Shown: one piece after another, positions 32,992-42,642 of the stretch | Layout: the number at the start of each line of letters is the position of its first letter | How positions within the stretch are numbered: the stretch's first letter is position 1 | NCBI GenBank assembly: GCA_036378675.1 | Contig: DASUWA010000001.1 | Span: 37,378 to 101,377, forward strand | Source: Acidimicrobiales bacterium | GTDB lineage: Bacteria > Actinomycetota > Acidimicrobiia > Acidimicrobiales > Palsa-688 | Length of the DNA stretch: 64,000 nt | Reading direction: 5' to 3' | Position numbers and translations under genes: made by a program | The notes under the pieces: model-generated | What the model was told of the DNA's origin: nothing | The model's input: the letters and a program-made list of their open reading frames with translations, nothing else | The model's database searches: none

Positions 32992-34974
32992 TCAGCCCTG
33001 CTCCGCCTCCTCCGCCCCGGGCGTCATCCGCTCTCGGATGGCGGTGACGACCGTCGGATCCAGCAACGTCGTGACGTCCCCAAGCTCGCGCTGCTCGGCG
33101 ACGTCGCGAAGCAGCCGGCGCATGATCTTGCCGCTGCGGGTCTTGGGCAGCTCGGGAGTCAGCATGATCTGCCTCGGTTTGGCGATCGGCCCGATCTCCT
33201 TTGCGACGTGATCACGCAGCTCGGCGACGAACACCTCGCCACCGTCGCCACCGTCCTGCGCCTGGCCCTTCACCGTGACGAACGCCACGATGGCCTGGCC
33301 GGTGGTCGGGTCGTTGGCGCCCACCACCGCAGCCTCGGCGACCCTCGGATGGCCCACGAGCGCGTGCTCCACCTCGGTCGTGGAGATCCGGTGGCCCGAC
33401 ACGTTCATGACGTCGTCGACCCTGCCGAGAAGCCAGATGTCGCCGTCGTCGTCTCGCTTGGCGCCGTCGCCGGCGAAGTACATCCCCGGGAATCGCGACC
33501 AGTAAGTCGCCTTGTACCTTTCCTCGTCGCCCCAGATCCCCCGCAGCATCCCCGGCCAGGGTTCCTTGATGACGAGGTAACCGCCCTCGCCGTTCTTGAC
33601 CGGGCTCCCGTCCTCGTGCACCACGTCAGCCGCGACCCCCGGGAACGGTGTCATCGCAGCTCCGGGCTTGGTGGCGGTGATGCCGGGCAGAGGCGTGATC
33701 AGGATGCCGCCGGTTTCGGTCTGCCACCACGTGTCGACCACCGGGCAGCGGTCGCCGCCGATGTGGGTGCGGTACCAGATCCAGGCCTCGGGGTTGATCG
33801 GCTCGCCCACCGACCCGAGTAGGCGCAGGCTCGACAGGTCGTGTGACGCCGGGAGATCCTCGCCCCACTTCATGAAGGTTCTGATCGTCGTCGGAGCGGT
33901 GTAGAGGATGTTCACCTTGTAGCGCTCGATGATGTCCCACCAGCGATCGCGCTTCGGCGTGTCGGGAGTTCCCTCGTACATGACCGACGTGGTCCCGTTG
34001 GCCAGCGGGCCGTAGACGATGTAGCTGTGCCCGGTGACCCAGCCGATGTCGGCCGCGGTCCAGAAGATGTCTCTTTCCGGTTTGACATCGAAGATCAGCC
34101 GGTGGGTCGAGCTGACGTGGGTGAGGTAGCCGCCCGACGTGTGCAGGATGCCTTTCGGTTTGGCGGTGGTCCCGCTCGTGTACATGATGTACAGGGGGTG
34201 CTCAGAATCGAAGAACTCCGGCGCGTGGCTCGACGGCTGGGCGGCGACGAGATCGTGCCACCAGACGTCGCGTGAGTCATCCCAGGGAATCTCCTGGCCG
34301 GTTCTGCGGACGACGAGGACCTTGGTTACGGCGGGGCATTCTTTCAGCGCTTCGTCGACCGCCGGCTTCAGCGCGCTGGCGGCGCCACGGCGGTAGCCGC
34401 CGTCCGAGGTGATGACGACGCGTGCGTCGCAGTCGAGAATGCGGCCGCGTAAAGCGTCCGCGGAGAATCCGCCGAACACAACCGTGTGGGGTGCGCCCAG
34501 CCGTGCGCACGCGAGCATCGCCGCGACCGTTTCGGGGATCATCGGCATGTAAATCGCCACGGTGGTGCCGGCCTTCACGCCGAGGGCTGTGAGAGCGTTC
34601 GCCGCCCGGCAGACCTCTTCCGTCAGGTCCTTGTAAGTCACGGTCCGGGTGTCGCCCGGCTCGCCTTCCCAATGGAACGCGACGCGGTCACCGAATCCTG
34701 CGTTCACATGCCGGTCGAGGCAGTTGACTGCGACGTTGAGCTTGCCGCCGACGAACCACTTGGCGAACGGCAGGTCCCACTCGAGAGGTTTGGTCCACGG
34801 CTCGGCCCAATCGAGCGTCCGCGCCTGCTCTTCCCAGAAGCCCACCGGGTCGGCATCGGCACGCTGGTAGATATCCGCTTTCGCGTTCGCCTGAGCCGCG
34901 AACGCGGGGGGCGGCTCGAATTTGCGGCCCTCATGGAGAAGCGCCGACAGGTCCGCCTGAACCTGCTCGGTCAT
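32992..34974 (-). CDS. acs: Acetyl-coenzyme A synthetase
   Basis: The 660-residue AMP-forming enzyme converts acetate, ATP and CoA to acetyl-CoA. It has the adenylate motif YTSGTTAKPKGIL, the core WWQTETGG, and the C-terminal PKTRSGKIMRR whose Lys is the site usually inactivated by acetylation. Length is standard. It sits between prcA and pafA, on the same strand with short gaps, which is not the usual proteasome gene order. A good ribosome binding site (GGGAGGGG) precedes the ATG, so it may be translated independently within the operon. Confidence 0.95.
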   Translation of the reverse strand: MTEQVQADLSALLHEGRKFEPPPAFAAQANAKADIYQRADADPVGFWEEQARTLDWAEPWTKPLEWDLPFAKWFVGGKLNVAVNCLDRHVNAGFGDRVAFHWEGEPGDTRTVTYKDLTEEVCRAANALTALGVKAGTTVAIYMPMIPETVAAMLACARLGAPHTVVFGGFSADALRGRILDCDARVVITSDGGYRRGAASALKPAVDEALKECPAVTKVLVVRRTGQEIPWDDSRDVWWHDLVAAQPSSHAPEFFDSEHPLYIMYTSGTTAKPKGILHTSGGYLTHVSSTHRLIFDVKPERDIFWTAADIGWVTGHSYIVYGPLANGTTSVMYEGTPDTPKRDRWWDIIERYKVNILYTAPTTIRTFMKWGEDLPASHDLSSLRLLGSVGEPINPEAWIWYRTHIGGDRCPVVDTWWQTETGGILITPLPGITATKPGAAMTPFPGVAADVVHEDGSPVKNGEGGYLVIKEPWPGMLRGIWGDEERYKATYWSRFPGMYFAGDGAKRDDDGDIWLLGRVDDVMNVSGHRISTTEVEHALVGHPRVAEAAVVGANDPTTGQAIVAFVTVKGQAQDGGDGGEVFVAELRDHVAKEIGPIAKPRQIMLTPELPKTRSGKIMRRLLRDVAEQRELGDVTTLLDPTVVTAIRERMTPGAEEAEQG

Positions 34975-35007
34975 CGGGTCCCCTCCCTCTCGTGTCGGAA
35001 GTTGTTC

Positions 35008-35739
35008 TTACGATCCTTCCACCTGGGAGCCTCCGTCGACTCCCGCGGTGGCCCCGCCTGACGAGCCGAGCGCGGAGGCCACCTCGTCGTCCTCCAGCCG
35101 GCGGAACGCCCGCCGCCCGTTGGTCCTGGCCAGCACCGCAACTTCGAGGTCGGCGGCAACCGGTTCGCGTTCCGGCCCGGAGAGCGCTTTGGCCGCGGCG
35201 GAGACGGCCCCGTTCAGGTCCCAGCCCCCCTGAAACGTGTCTCGCATCCGACCGGAGATGGCTTCGGCTTCACCGCCGAGCACGGAGTAGCGGTCCTCGT
35301 CGACGACCGAACCGTCGTAGAGGATGTGGAACATCTGATCCTCTCCGGCGACCGCACCGACCTCGGCGACGAGGATCTCGACCTCGAGCGGCTTCACCTC
35401 ATGGGTGAAAACGTTGCCCATGTACTGCGCGTACAGGTTGGCGAGGGACCGCGCTTCGACGTCCTCGCGACTGAATTGGTATCCCTTCACATCGGCGTGC
35501 TGGACGCCGGCACGCCGCAAGGAGTCGAACTCGTTGTATCGACCGACCCCGGCGAAGGCGATCCGGTCGTAGATCTCGCTGATCTTGTGCAGCGACTTGG
35601 ACTGGTTCTCGGCACAGATCACGATCCCGTCGGTGTAGACCGTCGCCACCAGCGGGCGCCCGCGCGCGATGTTCTTGCGCGCGAAGTCCGCCTTGTCCTT
35701 CATGAACTGCTCGGGCGCGACGTAGAACGGCATGCTCAT
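35008..35739 (-). CDS. prcA: Proteasome subunit alpha
   Basis: The 243-residue alpha subunit forms the outer rings of the 20S core. It begins MSMPFYVAPEQFMKDKADFA with the gate-forming N-terminus, then RGRPLVATVYTDGIVICAEN and the IYDRIAFAGVGRYNEFDSLR block. The C-terminal tail is Gly/Ser-rich. The ATG at 35739 overlaps the prcB stop (ATGA), which couples translation of the two subunits; the upstream continuation of the frame is not family sequence. Confidence 0.96.
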   Translation of the reverse strand: MSMPFYVAPEQFMKDKADFARKNIARGRPLVATVYTDGIVICAENQSKSLHKISEIYDRIAFAGVGRYNEFDSLRRAGVQHADVKGYQFSREDVEARSLANLYAQYMGNVFTHEVKPLEVEILVAEVGAVAGEDQMFHILYDGSVVDEDRYSVLGGEAEAISGRMRDTFQGGWDLNGAVSAAAKALSGPEREPVAADLEVAVLARTNGRRAFRRLEDDEVASALGSSGGATAGVDGGSQVEGS

Positions 35740-36545
35740 CGCTGGTTCACTCCCGCGACGACCGAAGCGAACCGCTCGGCGACCTCCTGCTCGCTTACAA
35801 GCTTGAAGCCCTCCGCGTTGATAGTCGCAACAGTCGGGTAGATGCCGCGCACCGTGTCGGGGCCGCCCGTCGCCGAGTCCTCGTCCGCCGCCTGCCACAA
35901 GGCGTTCACGGCGAGTTCGATCGCCTCTTCCCGGCTCAGGTCCGGCCGCCAGCCGAGCTTCACCGTGGTCCTGGCGTCTCGCCCGCCGGACCCGTCGGCG
36001 TGAAAGTCGGTCTCCTCGTAACGGCCCCCGGTCGGGTCGTAGGTGTAGATCCTGCCTACCCCGCGCCTGGTGTCGAACCCTGCGAAAAGTGGGACAACAA
36101 CGAAACCCTGCAGGGCCATCTGCAGGTTCGAGCGGACCATCTGCGACAGCTGATTGGCCTGACCTTCCAGGCTGATCGGAGCACCTTCGACCTTCTCGTA
36201 GTGCTCCAGCTGGAGTTGGAAGAGCTTCACCATCTCCATCGCGGGACCGGCGGCGCCGGCGATGGCGACGGCACTGTGCCGGCCCGCCTGGTGCACCTTC
36301 TCCATCGTCCGGTGAGCGATCGAAGACCCGGCGGTGGCGCGGCGGTCACCAGCCATGACAACTCCGTCGGCGTAGCGGATCGCCACGATGGTCGTCCCGT
36401 GACGGATGTCGAAGCTCCGCAACCCTTCAGATGTCACTGAACCGTCGGGCCTCGTAGGCGAAAAAGGGTGGATCCCAACCTTCCGCAGCACCTCAGTGAA
36501 GCTGGGCCCCGGCCCGTCTTCGGGCTTGAACATGGGAAGGGTCAT
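35736..36545 (-). CDS. prcB: Proteasome subunit beta
   Basis: The 269-residue beta subunit is the catalytic ring of the 20S core. A 50-residue propeptide ends in DIRHG and the nucleophile is Thr51 in TTIVAIRYADGVVMAGDRRA, exposed by self-cleavage. YPTVATINAEGF near the end is also typical. The ATG at 36545 overlaps a 17-bp inverted repeat that may influence initiation. Gene order arc-dop-pup-prcB-prcA matches other actinobacteria. Confidence 0.96.
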   Translation of the reverse strand: MTLPMFKPEDGPGPSFTEVLRKVGIHPFSPTRPDGSVTSEGLRSFDIRHGTTIVAIRYADGVVMAGDRRATAGSSIAHRTMEKVHQAGRHSAVAIAGAAGPAMEMVKLFQLQLEHYEKVEGAPISLEGQANQLSQMVRSNLQMALQGFVVVPLFAGFDTRRGVGRIYTYDPTGGRYEETDFHADGSGGRDARTTVKLGWRPDLSREEAIELAVNALWQAADEDSATGGPDTVRGIYPTVATINAEGFKLVSEQEVAERFASVVAGVNQR

Positions 36546-36561
36546 AGGGTCCGCGACCCTA
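36545..36561. promoter_or_regulatory. Inverted repeat touching the prcB start codon
   Basis: TAGGGT-CCGCG-ACCCTA is a perfect 6+6 palindrome with a 5-bp centre, ending on the first base of the prcB ATG. As RNA it could hide the start; as DNA it could bind a dimeric regulator. TAGGGT on the minus strand also looks like a -10 lying 10 nt from the ATG. Confidence 0.45.
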
Positions 36562-36593
36562 CTGTGATCTAAGCCCGTTGCGCGGCGACGGGC

Positions 36594-36791
36594 TCACTCA
36601 CCGCCCTTCTGGACGTAGCTGCGAACGAACTCCTCGGCGTTCTCCTCGAGCACCTCGTCTATCTCGTCCAGAAGGTCGTCGAGCTCGGCCTTGAGCTCCT
36701 CGCCCTTCTTGTTGGTCGTCGGGACTTCCTCGACCGTCTCTTCTTCAGTTCGGCTCGGCGCTTGCTTTCGGATCTGCTCTCGTTCTGCCAT
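36594..36791 (-). CDS. pup: Prokaryotic ubiquitin-like protein Pup, ending in Gly-Gly-Glu
   Basis: The 65-residue tag is attached to lysines of proteins destined for the proteasome. The C-terminal half has the coiled-coil segment ([20 protein letters not shown]) that binds Mpa/ARC, followed by [11 protein letters not shown]. The last codon is GAG (Glu) where mycobacterial Pup has Gln, so it is encoded in the ligation-ready form. It lies 14 bp downstream of dop with a good ribosome binding site (GGAGGAA). Confidence 0.96.
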   Translation of the reverse strand: MAEREQIRKQAPSRTEEETVEEVPTTNKKGEELKAELDDLLDEIDEVLEENAEEFVRSYVQKGGE

Positions 36792-36805
36792 GGGGTCTGT
36801 TCCTC

Positions 36806-38302
36806 CTACGAGCCCAGTCGCTCAAGAAGCTCGGCGGGGCTGGACACGCTACTCAGCAATTCTTCGACATGTGAGCGGGTTCCCCTCAGTGGTTCCATCA
36901 TCGGAACCCGCCGGAGGGGGTCGCCTCCAAGGTCGAACACTAGGGAATCCCAGTTGGCGGCGGCTATCGAGGAACCCCACTTCTGCAGGCATTTGCCCCG
37001 GAAGTAGGCCCTGGTCGTTTCCGGAGGCTCGGTGACCGCCGTCTCAATCGAAGCCGGATCGAGGATGGTTTCCATCCCCAGACGGGCGTATAGCGAGCGC
37101 TGGGGAGTCACGTCGTGATACTGCAAGTCCATAGCCGCGAGCTTGTGGTCCTTCCATGAAAGGCCATGGCGCTCGCGATACGCGTTGACAAGCCGGTACT
37201 TGGCAACCCAGTCAAGCTGGGATGAAAGGGTCATCGGATCTGATTCCAGACCGGCGAGAACCTGTTCCCAGCGGCGCAGGATGTCCCGGCCGATTTCGTT
37301 GCCCCCGACGGAGTCGAGGCCGCGCTCTTCTGCGTACTTCCTGGCCAGGTCGAGGTACTCCCACTGCATCTCGAGGGCGGTCATCGAACGGCCGTCTGCC
37401 AGGTCGAGCGGGAGGCTCAGGTCCATGTCGTAGGACACACGCCTCATGGCGCTGACCGGCGACTGCAGGGAAAATTCCCGGTTTGCCCGGGCAAACCAGT
37501 CGTCCTCGATCATGGAAAGCACGAGCGAGGTTGTACCCACCTTGAGGAAATTGGCGACCTCGGACATGTTTGCGTCGCCCACTATCACGTGCAGACGCCG
37601 GTATTTCTGGGCGTCGCAGTGAGGCTCGTCGCGGGTGTTGACAATCGGCCTCTTCAGGGTGGTCTCCAACCCGACTTCTTCTTCGAAAAAATCGGCGCGC
37701 TGCGTCAGCTGGAAGTCGATTTCCCGTCCCGATGGTGGCGATTCGGACCCCACCTTCCCCGCCCCGGTGAAGATTTGGCGGGAAACGAAATGGGGCATCA
37801 CGTGGGTGACGATCCGCCCGAACGGCACGGACCGGTCCATCAGATAGTTCTCGTGGGTTCCGTACGAGTTGCCCTTGCCGTCGGAGTTGTTCTTCAGGAC
37901 GACCAGGCTCTGTCCCGGCGGCAGCAACCTCGAGGCCGCCTCTATGGAGATCGCCAGGATCCTCTCCCCCGCCTTGTCGTAGCGGATTACCTCGTAGGCG
38001 TTCGAGCACTCGGGCGTCGAGTACTCGGGGTGCGCGTGGTCGACGTAGTAGCGCGCGCCGTTGGTCAGAACCGCGTTTACCAGGTGGGTCTCGACTTCCG
38101 GGGGCATCGATCCCTCCCGGGCGAAGCCCCTCGCGTCACGGCCCGGAGACTCGTCCTCGAAGTCCCACTCGACCTTCCGGTTCAGCTCGGCGACGTACGC
38201 GTTGATGAGGGTCGAAGAGGCCGCGATCGGGTTCGGTTCGGCGGCGCCACGGATGACGATCCCGTACTCCGTCTCCATGCCGAGGACCTTGACTATCGCC
38301 AC
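36806..38302 (-). CDS. dop: Dop, depupylase/Pup deamidase
   Basis: The 498-residue PafA homologue starts with [12 protein letters not shown] and shares [25 protein letters not shown] and [19 protein letters not shown] with PafA. The longer segment after residue 40 ([20 protein letters not shown]) is characteristic of Dop. It removes Pup from proteins, and in species with Pup-Gln it also deamidates the C-terminus. As Pup here ends in Glu, depupylation is probably its main duty. GTG start 38302. Confidence 0.95.
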   Translation of the reverse strand: MAIVKVLGMETEYGIVIRGAAEPNPIAASSTLINAYVAELNRKVEWDFEDESPGRDARGFAREGSMPPEVETHLVNAVLTNGARYYVDHAHPEYSTPECSNAYEVIRYDKAGERILAISIEAASRLLPPGQSLVVLKNNSDGKGNSYGTHENYLMDRSVPFGRIVTHVMPHFVSRQIFTGAGKVGSESPPSGREIDFQLTQRADFFEEEVGLETTLKRPIVNTRDEPHCDAQKYRRLHVIVGDANMSEVANFLKVGTTSLVLSMIEDDWFARANREFSLQSPVSAMRRVSYDMDLSLPLDLADGRSMTALEMQWEYLDLARKYAEERGLDSVGGNEIGRDILRRWEQVLAGLESDPMTLSSQLDWVAKYRLVNAYRERHGLSWKDHKLAAMDLQYHDVTPQRSLYARLGMETILDPASIETAVTEPPETTRAYFRGKCLQKWGSSIAAANWDSLVFDLGGDPLRRVPMMEPLRGTRSHVEELLSSVSSPAELLERLGS

Positions 38303-38442
38303 GGCGTGCTCCGATCCTGGATCACGGTCCGACGTTATCCCTCCGGAACCTCGTCGCGGGTGAGGGTTGTCGCCGAGTTGGGGAGCCCCGCAAGAGGTTG
38401 TTCCCCCGCGGAGCGAAACTCAGAGTTACTGGCTGATGGGTC

Positions 38443-40212
38443 TCATAGATATTGGCCTGTCGTGACTCGCTCGATGGATCTGCCGCCGGTCGTTTCGTCG
38501 CCTTGCGACATGAGGGTCCGGATGTAGACGATCCGCTCGCCCTTCTTCCCGGAGATCTTCGCCCAGTCGTCGGGGTTGGTCGTGTTCGGAAGATCCTCGT
38601 GCTCCTTGTACTCCTGCTTGATGGAGTCGAGCAGATCTCGTGTGCGGATGCCCCGGCCTTCGCCGGCGATGGTCCGTTTGATCGCGAGCTTCTTGGCGCG
38701 GCGGACGATGTTCTCGATCATCGCTCCGGAAGCGAAGTCCTTGTAGTAGAGGACCTCTTTGTCGCCGTTCTGGTAGGTCACTTCGAGGAACTGGTTCTCT
38801 TCGTCCGCCCGGTACATCTCGGCGACCGTCTTCTCGATCATGAGCTGCACGGCCTTGCCACGGTCGCCGCCTCCAGCCCCGGTTACCTCGTCCTCTGCCA
38901 GAGGTAGATCGGAGGTCAGGTACCGGGCGAAGATCTGGGCTGCCGCATCCAGGTCGGGGCGCTCGATCTTGATCTTCACGTCGAGACGACCCGGGCGCAG
39001 GATCGCCGGGTCGATCAGGTCTTCCCTGTTCGAGGCGCCGATGACGATCACATTGCGCAGCGTTTCGACACCGTCGATCTCGGCAAGAAGCTGGGGCACG
39101 ATCGTGGATTCCATGTCCGAGCTGATCCCGGTTCCGCGGGTGCGAAACAAGGAGTCCATCTCGTCGAAGAAGACGATCACCGGGACGCCCTCTTCACTTT
39201 TTTCCCTGGCTCTTTGGAAGACCAGGCGGATCTGGCGTTCGGTCTCTCCGACGTACTTGTTGAGAAGCTCCGGGCCCTTGATGTTCAGGAAGTAGCTCCG
39301 CGCCGCGCTGTCGCCGGAGCGCTCGGCGACCTTTTTGGCCAGGGAATTAGCCACCGCCTTGGCGATGAGCGTTTTGCCGCAGCCCGGCGGCCCGTAAAGG
39401 AGGATGCCCTTCGGCGCCGGCAACCTGTGCTCGACGAAGAGCTCGCGATGCAGGAACGGAAGCTCCACCGCGTCGGTGATCGCCTCTATTTGCCGGTCCA
39501 GACCTCCAACATCGGCGTAGGAGATGTCGGGTACCTCCTCGAGGACCAGCTCCTCCACCTCGGGGCGCGGCAGCTTTTCGAGAAGGAGGCCTGTCCGGCT
39601 GTCCATGAGCACCGAGTCCCCGGCACGCAGCTTCACGTCGGCCAGACCCTGCGCGATCTCTACGACCCGCTCCTCGTCAGCCCTTCCCACGATGATTGCG
39701 CGGCCGTCCTCCAGGCGCTCTTTGAGGGTGACCACCTCACCCGACTGCTCGGGGGACCGGGCGAGCACGACGTTTAGGGACTCGTTGAGGACCACCTCAG
39801 CGCCGCGGCTCAAAAGCTCCGCCTCTTCGGCTTCCAACTCCGGGTGGAGAGCGACGCGCATCTTTCGGCCACCGGAGAAAACGTCGACGGTGCCGTCGTC
39901 GTTGCGCCCGAGGAAGGTGCCGTAGGCCGACGGCGGTTGGGTCAGCTTGTCGACTTCTTCGCGAAGGGCGGCGATGTGCTCACGGGCCTCGCGAAGGGTG
40001 AAGGTCAGCCTCTCGTTCTGGGAGATCGCCTGCTGCAACTGCCCCTTCGTTTCGAGGAGTTTCTCCTCGAGCGTCCGCACCCGCTTGGGGGCGTCCTGCA
40101 TCCTGCGACGCAGGCCGAGCATCTCTTCCTCGAGACCCTTGATCTGGTCGCGTAGTTCGGCGACCTCCTTCTCGTAGGCCGCAATCCGGGCGTAGGTTTC
40201 GGCGTCGCTCAC
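38443..40212 (-). CDS. arc: Proteasome-associated AAA ATPase (ARC/Mpa)
   Basis: The 589-residue unfoldase has an N-terminal coiled coil (about 5-95) that captures Pup and two OB rings. A single AAA domain follows with [14 protein letters not shown] (Walker A), [12 protein letters not shown] (Walker B) and [18 protein letters not shown]. The C-terminus ends GQYL, the motif that docks into the alpha ring. It threads pupylated proteins into the PrcAB core. GTG start with GAGG 7 nt upstream. It is the first gene of the leftward Pup locus and is divergent from a ferredoxin. Confidence 0.96.
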   Translation of the reverse strand: MSDAETYARIAAYEKEVAELRDQIKGLEEEMLGLRRRMQDAPKRVRTLEEKLLETKGQLQQAISQNERLTFTLREAREHIAALREEVDKLTQPPSAYGTFLGRNDDGTVDVFSGGRKMRVALHPELEAEEAELLSRGAEVVLNESLNVVLARSPEQSGEVVTLKERLEDGRAIIVGRADEERVVEIAQGLADVKLRAGDSVLMDSRTGLLLEKLPRPEVEELVLEEVPDISYADVGGLDRQIEAITDAVELPFLHRELFVEHRLPAPKGILLYGPPGCGKTLIAKAVANSLAKKVAERSGDSAARSYFLNIKGPELLNKYVGETERQIRLVFQRAREKSEEGVPVIVFFDEMDSLFRTRGTGISSDMESTIVPQLLAEIDGVETLRNVIVIGASNREDLIDPAILRPGRLDVKIKIERPDLDAAAQIFARYLTSDLPLAEDEVTGAGGGDRGKAVQLMIEKTVAEMYRADEENQFLEVTYQNGDKEVLYYKDFASGAMIENIVRRAKKLAIKRTIAGEGRGIRTRDLLDSIKQEYKEHEDLPNTTNPDDWAKISGKKGERIVYIRTLMSQGDETTGGRSIERVTTGQYL

Positions 40213-40332
40213 TGGAGCACCTCGTTCCCTAACTTAGGGTGTGAACTTACCCCCATACTTGCGGCTTGGGAGTGATGGGCGAAGCTGTTTACCGCACCCG
40301 CCGGCGTGATAATCGACACGTTTGATCAACAA

Positions 40333-40360
40333 TTGACACCGCGAGCCGGGCCTCTGTACC
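40333..40360 (+). promoter_or_regulatory. Possible sigma-70-type promoter for the ferredoxin gene
   Basis: TTGACA (40333-40338) is followed after 16 bp by TGTACC. The -35 is perfect but the -10 is weak, so the call is tentative. It lies in the 216-bp divergent region between arc and the ferredoxin. Confidence 0.35.
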
Positions 40361-40428
40361 GTCGTTCGTTAGACTGGGGCGTAGAAACTCTGGTAACCCC
40401 CTGCCGAGGAACGAGGCTAAGCGACGCG

Positions 40429-40662
40429 ATGAAGGTCTGGATCGATCAGGATCTGTGCACGGGAGACGGGCTCTGTGAGGAGATCGCGCCTGCCGTCTTC
40501 ACCCTCCTCGATGATGGCCTTTCCTACGTCAAGGAGGGGGACAAGGTCTTCGACAACCCTGGTGGGCACGAGGGCCTGGCCGTTGTCCCTGACGGCATGG
40601 AGGACGCGACCAAAGAGGCAGCCGAGGAATGCCCCGGGGAGTGCATCTTCATAGAGGAGTAG
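40429..40662 (+). CDS. Ferredoxin of the actinobacterial 3Fe-4S type
   Basis: The 77-residue protein begins MKVWIDQDLCTGDGLCEEIA and ends with CPGECIFIEE. The cysteines (C-x5-C early, CPGEC late) fit a 3Fe-4S or 4Fe-4S ferredoxin of the type often found beside actinobacterial ARC genes. It presumably passes single electrons to a redox enzyme such as a cytochrome P450, none of which is in the window. ATG 40429 begins the family sequence. Confidence 0.88.
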   Translation: MKVWIDQDLCTGDGLCEEIAPAVFTLLDDGLSYVKEGDKVFDNPGGHEGLAVVPDGMEDATKEAAEECPGECIFIEE

Positions 40663-40669
40663 AGCGCGC

Positions 40670-41845
40670 CTAACCGGTGAGGCAAGGCCCGGTTGACGTG
40701 CCCGACGGCGACCGCGGTTCGGCCAGCGCCGCCTGCAGCTCGCTGGAGTTGAGGGCGTACGAGGTACCGCTCTGGTCGGCGGAGATGGCGAAGGCCACCC
40801 CGATCACCGAGCCCGAAGTGCTGACCAGTGCCCCGCCGGAGTCGCCGTGCTGCAGCCCGGCAGCGAGGACCAGCACCTGCCGGCGGGTGGTGTGGCTGTC
40901 GTAGAGGTCCTGCCCGACCGCTATCTCCATCTGGGCGACCCTCGCCGGCGTGACCGCCAGCTGGTCCTGCCCCTCCGGGTGGCCGAACACCGCCCCTGTC
41001 TGCCCGACGTTCGGCGCCGCCATGGTCAGGGGAGCTTCGGGGAGCCCCCTAATCGAGAGCAGCGCGAGATCCCGGTTCGAATCGAACATGATCACGGTGG
41101 CGTGCATGGTTCGCCCGTCCGGAAGCAGTACCTCGGTGTTCCCTGCTGATTCTCCCGCTACCACGTGTGCATTGGTTACGACAAGGTCCGGTGCGATCGT
41201 GAAGCCGCTGCCCTCGTAGATCCGGTCGCAGGCCTGGCCCTCCACCTTGACAGTGGAAGCCGAGACCAGCGTCGTCACCGGCCCCGAAAGCGGGCTCGAC
41301 GAAGGTGCAGCGCCGACGGAGCCCCCGGGGCGAAGCTCGGAGAACACCTGAGGCGCGTCCTGGCCGATGATCCGCCGCAGGACCTGCAGGGCATCGGGAG
41401 GGGTGGGCAGGTTGCGAGACACCCAGCGGGCGATACCCGAGCCGTTGGTGACCTGCGCCGGCCAGCCGGGCACCGAGGCGACCGAAGGAATAAGGAGCCA
41501 AAGCACCGCGATTACCCCCACCACTCCGAACACCGCGCCCACGACCCGGTCGGCCTGGCGGACCCGCCCAAGCGGCAGGGCGCTGTGGAGCCTCGACCCA
41601 AGAACCAATCCGGCGGCTTGGCCCGCCATGGCACCCCCGACGAGGAGCAGGATCGCCACGGTGAGCTGCACGCCGGGTGAGGACGAAGCCAGGTCCACGA
41701 CCACCGTCGGCAGAAAACGCACCGCCAGGTAGAAGCCGAGCGCCAGGCCCACCCAGGACACGACCCTGCCGAGGAAACCGATCCGGTACCCGCCGATACC
41801 AGCGACGACGGCCAGAAGAACAAGTATTAAATCGAGCACGTCCAT
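40670..41845 (-). CDS. marP: MarP-like membrane serine protease with CvpA-type domain
   Basis: The 391-residue protein has four N-terminal transmembrane helices (about 3-20, 28-50, 62-82, 100-120; CvpA/colicin V-like) and an extracytoplasmic trypsin-like domain. Catalytic residues are His227 in VVTNAHVVAG, Asp in DSNRDLALLS and Ser336 in QHGDSGGAL. Cys206 and Cys388 match the regulatory disulfide of mycobacterial MarP, which protects against acid and oxidative stress by processing cell-wall hydrolases. Convergent with the ferredoxin, 7 bp apart. Confidence 0.9.
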   Translation of the reverse strand: MDVLDLILVLLAVVAGIGGYRIGFLGRVVSWVGLALGFYLAVRFLPTVVVDLASSSPGVQLTVAILLLVGGAMAGQAAGLVLGSRLHSALPLGRVRQADRVVGAVFGVVGVIAVLWLLIPSVASVPGWPAQVTNGSGIARWVSRNLPTPPDALQVLRRIIGQDAPQVFSELRPGGSVGAAPSSSPLSGPVTTLVSASTVKVEGQACDRIYEGSGFTIAPDLVVTNAHVVAGESAGNTEVLLPDGRTMHATVIMFDSNRDLALLSIRGLPEAPLTMAAPNVGQTGAVFGHPEGQDQLAVTPARVAQMEIAVGQDLYDSHTTRRQVLVLAAGLQHGDSGGALVSTSGSVIGVAFAISADQSGTSYALNSSELQAALAEPRSPSGTSTGPCLTG

Positions 41846-41853
41846 CCGTTAGG

Positions 41854-42642
41854 TCAGGACTCCGATTCGCCGGGCGACAGGAGCCGAGCCGAGGTGAGGA
41901 AACCGGTGTGGGCCACCATGCGGTGGTCGGGGCGGACGGACTGTCCCTCCACGTGCCAGCTCCGTTGGAGGACCTCCACGGTCTCTGCCATGCCGAAGGC
42001 GCTCCGGGAGAGGGTGTCTCTGAGGGTGCTGACCTGGTTGATGGTCGGCAGGTAGGACACCAGGATCCCGCCGGGAAGGAGGGCCTCCTCGGCGTGCTTG
42101 ATCATCCTCCACGGCTCGGGCAAATCGAGGACGACGCGGTCGAAACCGTGCTCCTCGATCCCGTCGTACGCATCCCGGATGTTCACGTGATACTGGTCGA
42201 GCGCTACCGACCCGAGGAATCCGGCGACGTTCGCCTGTGCTCGCTGGGCGAAGTCCGGCCGCACCTCGTAACCGGTCACCTCGGCCCCGGCTCGCAGCAG
42301 GGCCATCGAGAGCGCGCCCGAGCCAAGGCCGGATTCGAAGACCTTGGCTCCCGGGAAGACGTCCGCCAGGATCAGGATCGGGCCGAGGTCCTTCGGGTAG
42401 ATGACCTGGGCTCCGCGCGGCATTTTCAGGACGACCTCGGCCAGGGTGGGTCGCACCGCTGTGTATCGCGCTCCCCTGCTAGACCTGACCACCAAGCCCT
42501 CCTCGCGCCCGATGAGCTCGTCGTGGCTCACCGGCCCGGAGTGGGTGTGGAACTCCCCTCCCGCCTCTAGCCGCACCAGGTACCGGCGGCCCTTGGAGTC
42601 GAAGAGGAGCACACGCTCGCCGGGCTCGAACGGGCGGCTCAT
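41854..42642 (-). CDS. trmI: tRNA (adenine-58-N1)-methyltransferase TrmI
   Basis: The 262-residue SAM-dependent enzyme makes m1A58 in the tRNA T-loop. It has the N-terminal beta domain, PKDLGPILILADVFPGAKV, the SAM loop ESGLGSGALSMAL and DLPEPW (catalytic region). The M. tuberculosis orthologue Rv2118c also lies near the proteasome locus. ATG 42642 overlaps the ttuA stop (ATGA); the frame upstream of it lies within ttuA. It is the third gene of a ttuB-ttuA-trmI run. Confidence 0.93.
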   Translation of the reverse strand: MSRPFEPGERVLLFDSKGRRYLVRLEAGGEFHTHSGPVSHDELIGREEGLVVRSSRGARYTAVRPTLAEVVLKMPRGAQVIYPKDLGPILILADVFPGAKVFESGLGSGALSMALLRAGAEVTGYEVRPDFAQRAQANVAGFLGSVALDQYHVNIRDAYDGIEEHGFDRVVLDLPEPWRMIKHAEEALLPGGILVSYLPTINQVSTLRDTLSRSAFGMAETVEVLQRSWHVEGQSVRPDHRMVAHTGFLTSARLLSPGESES

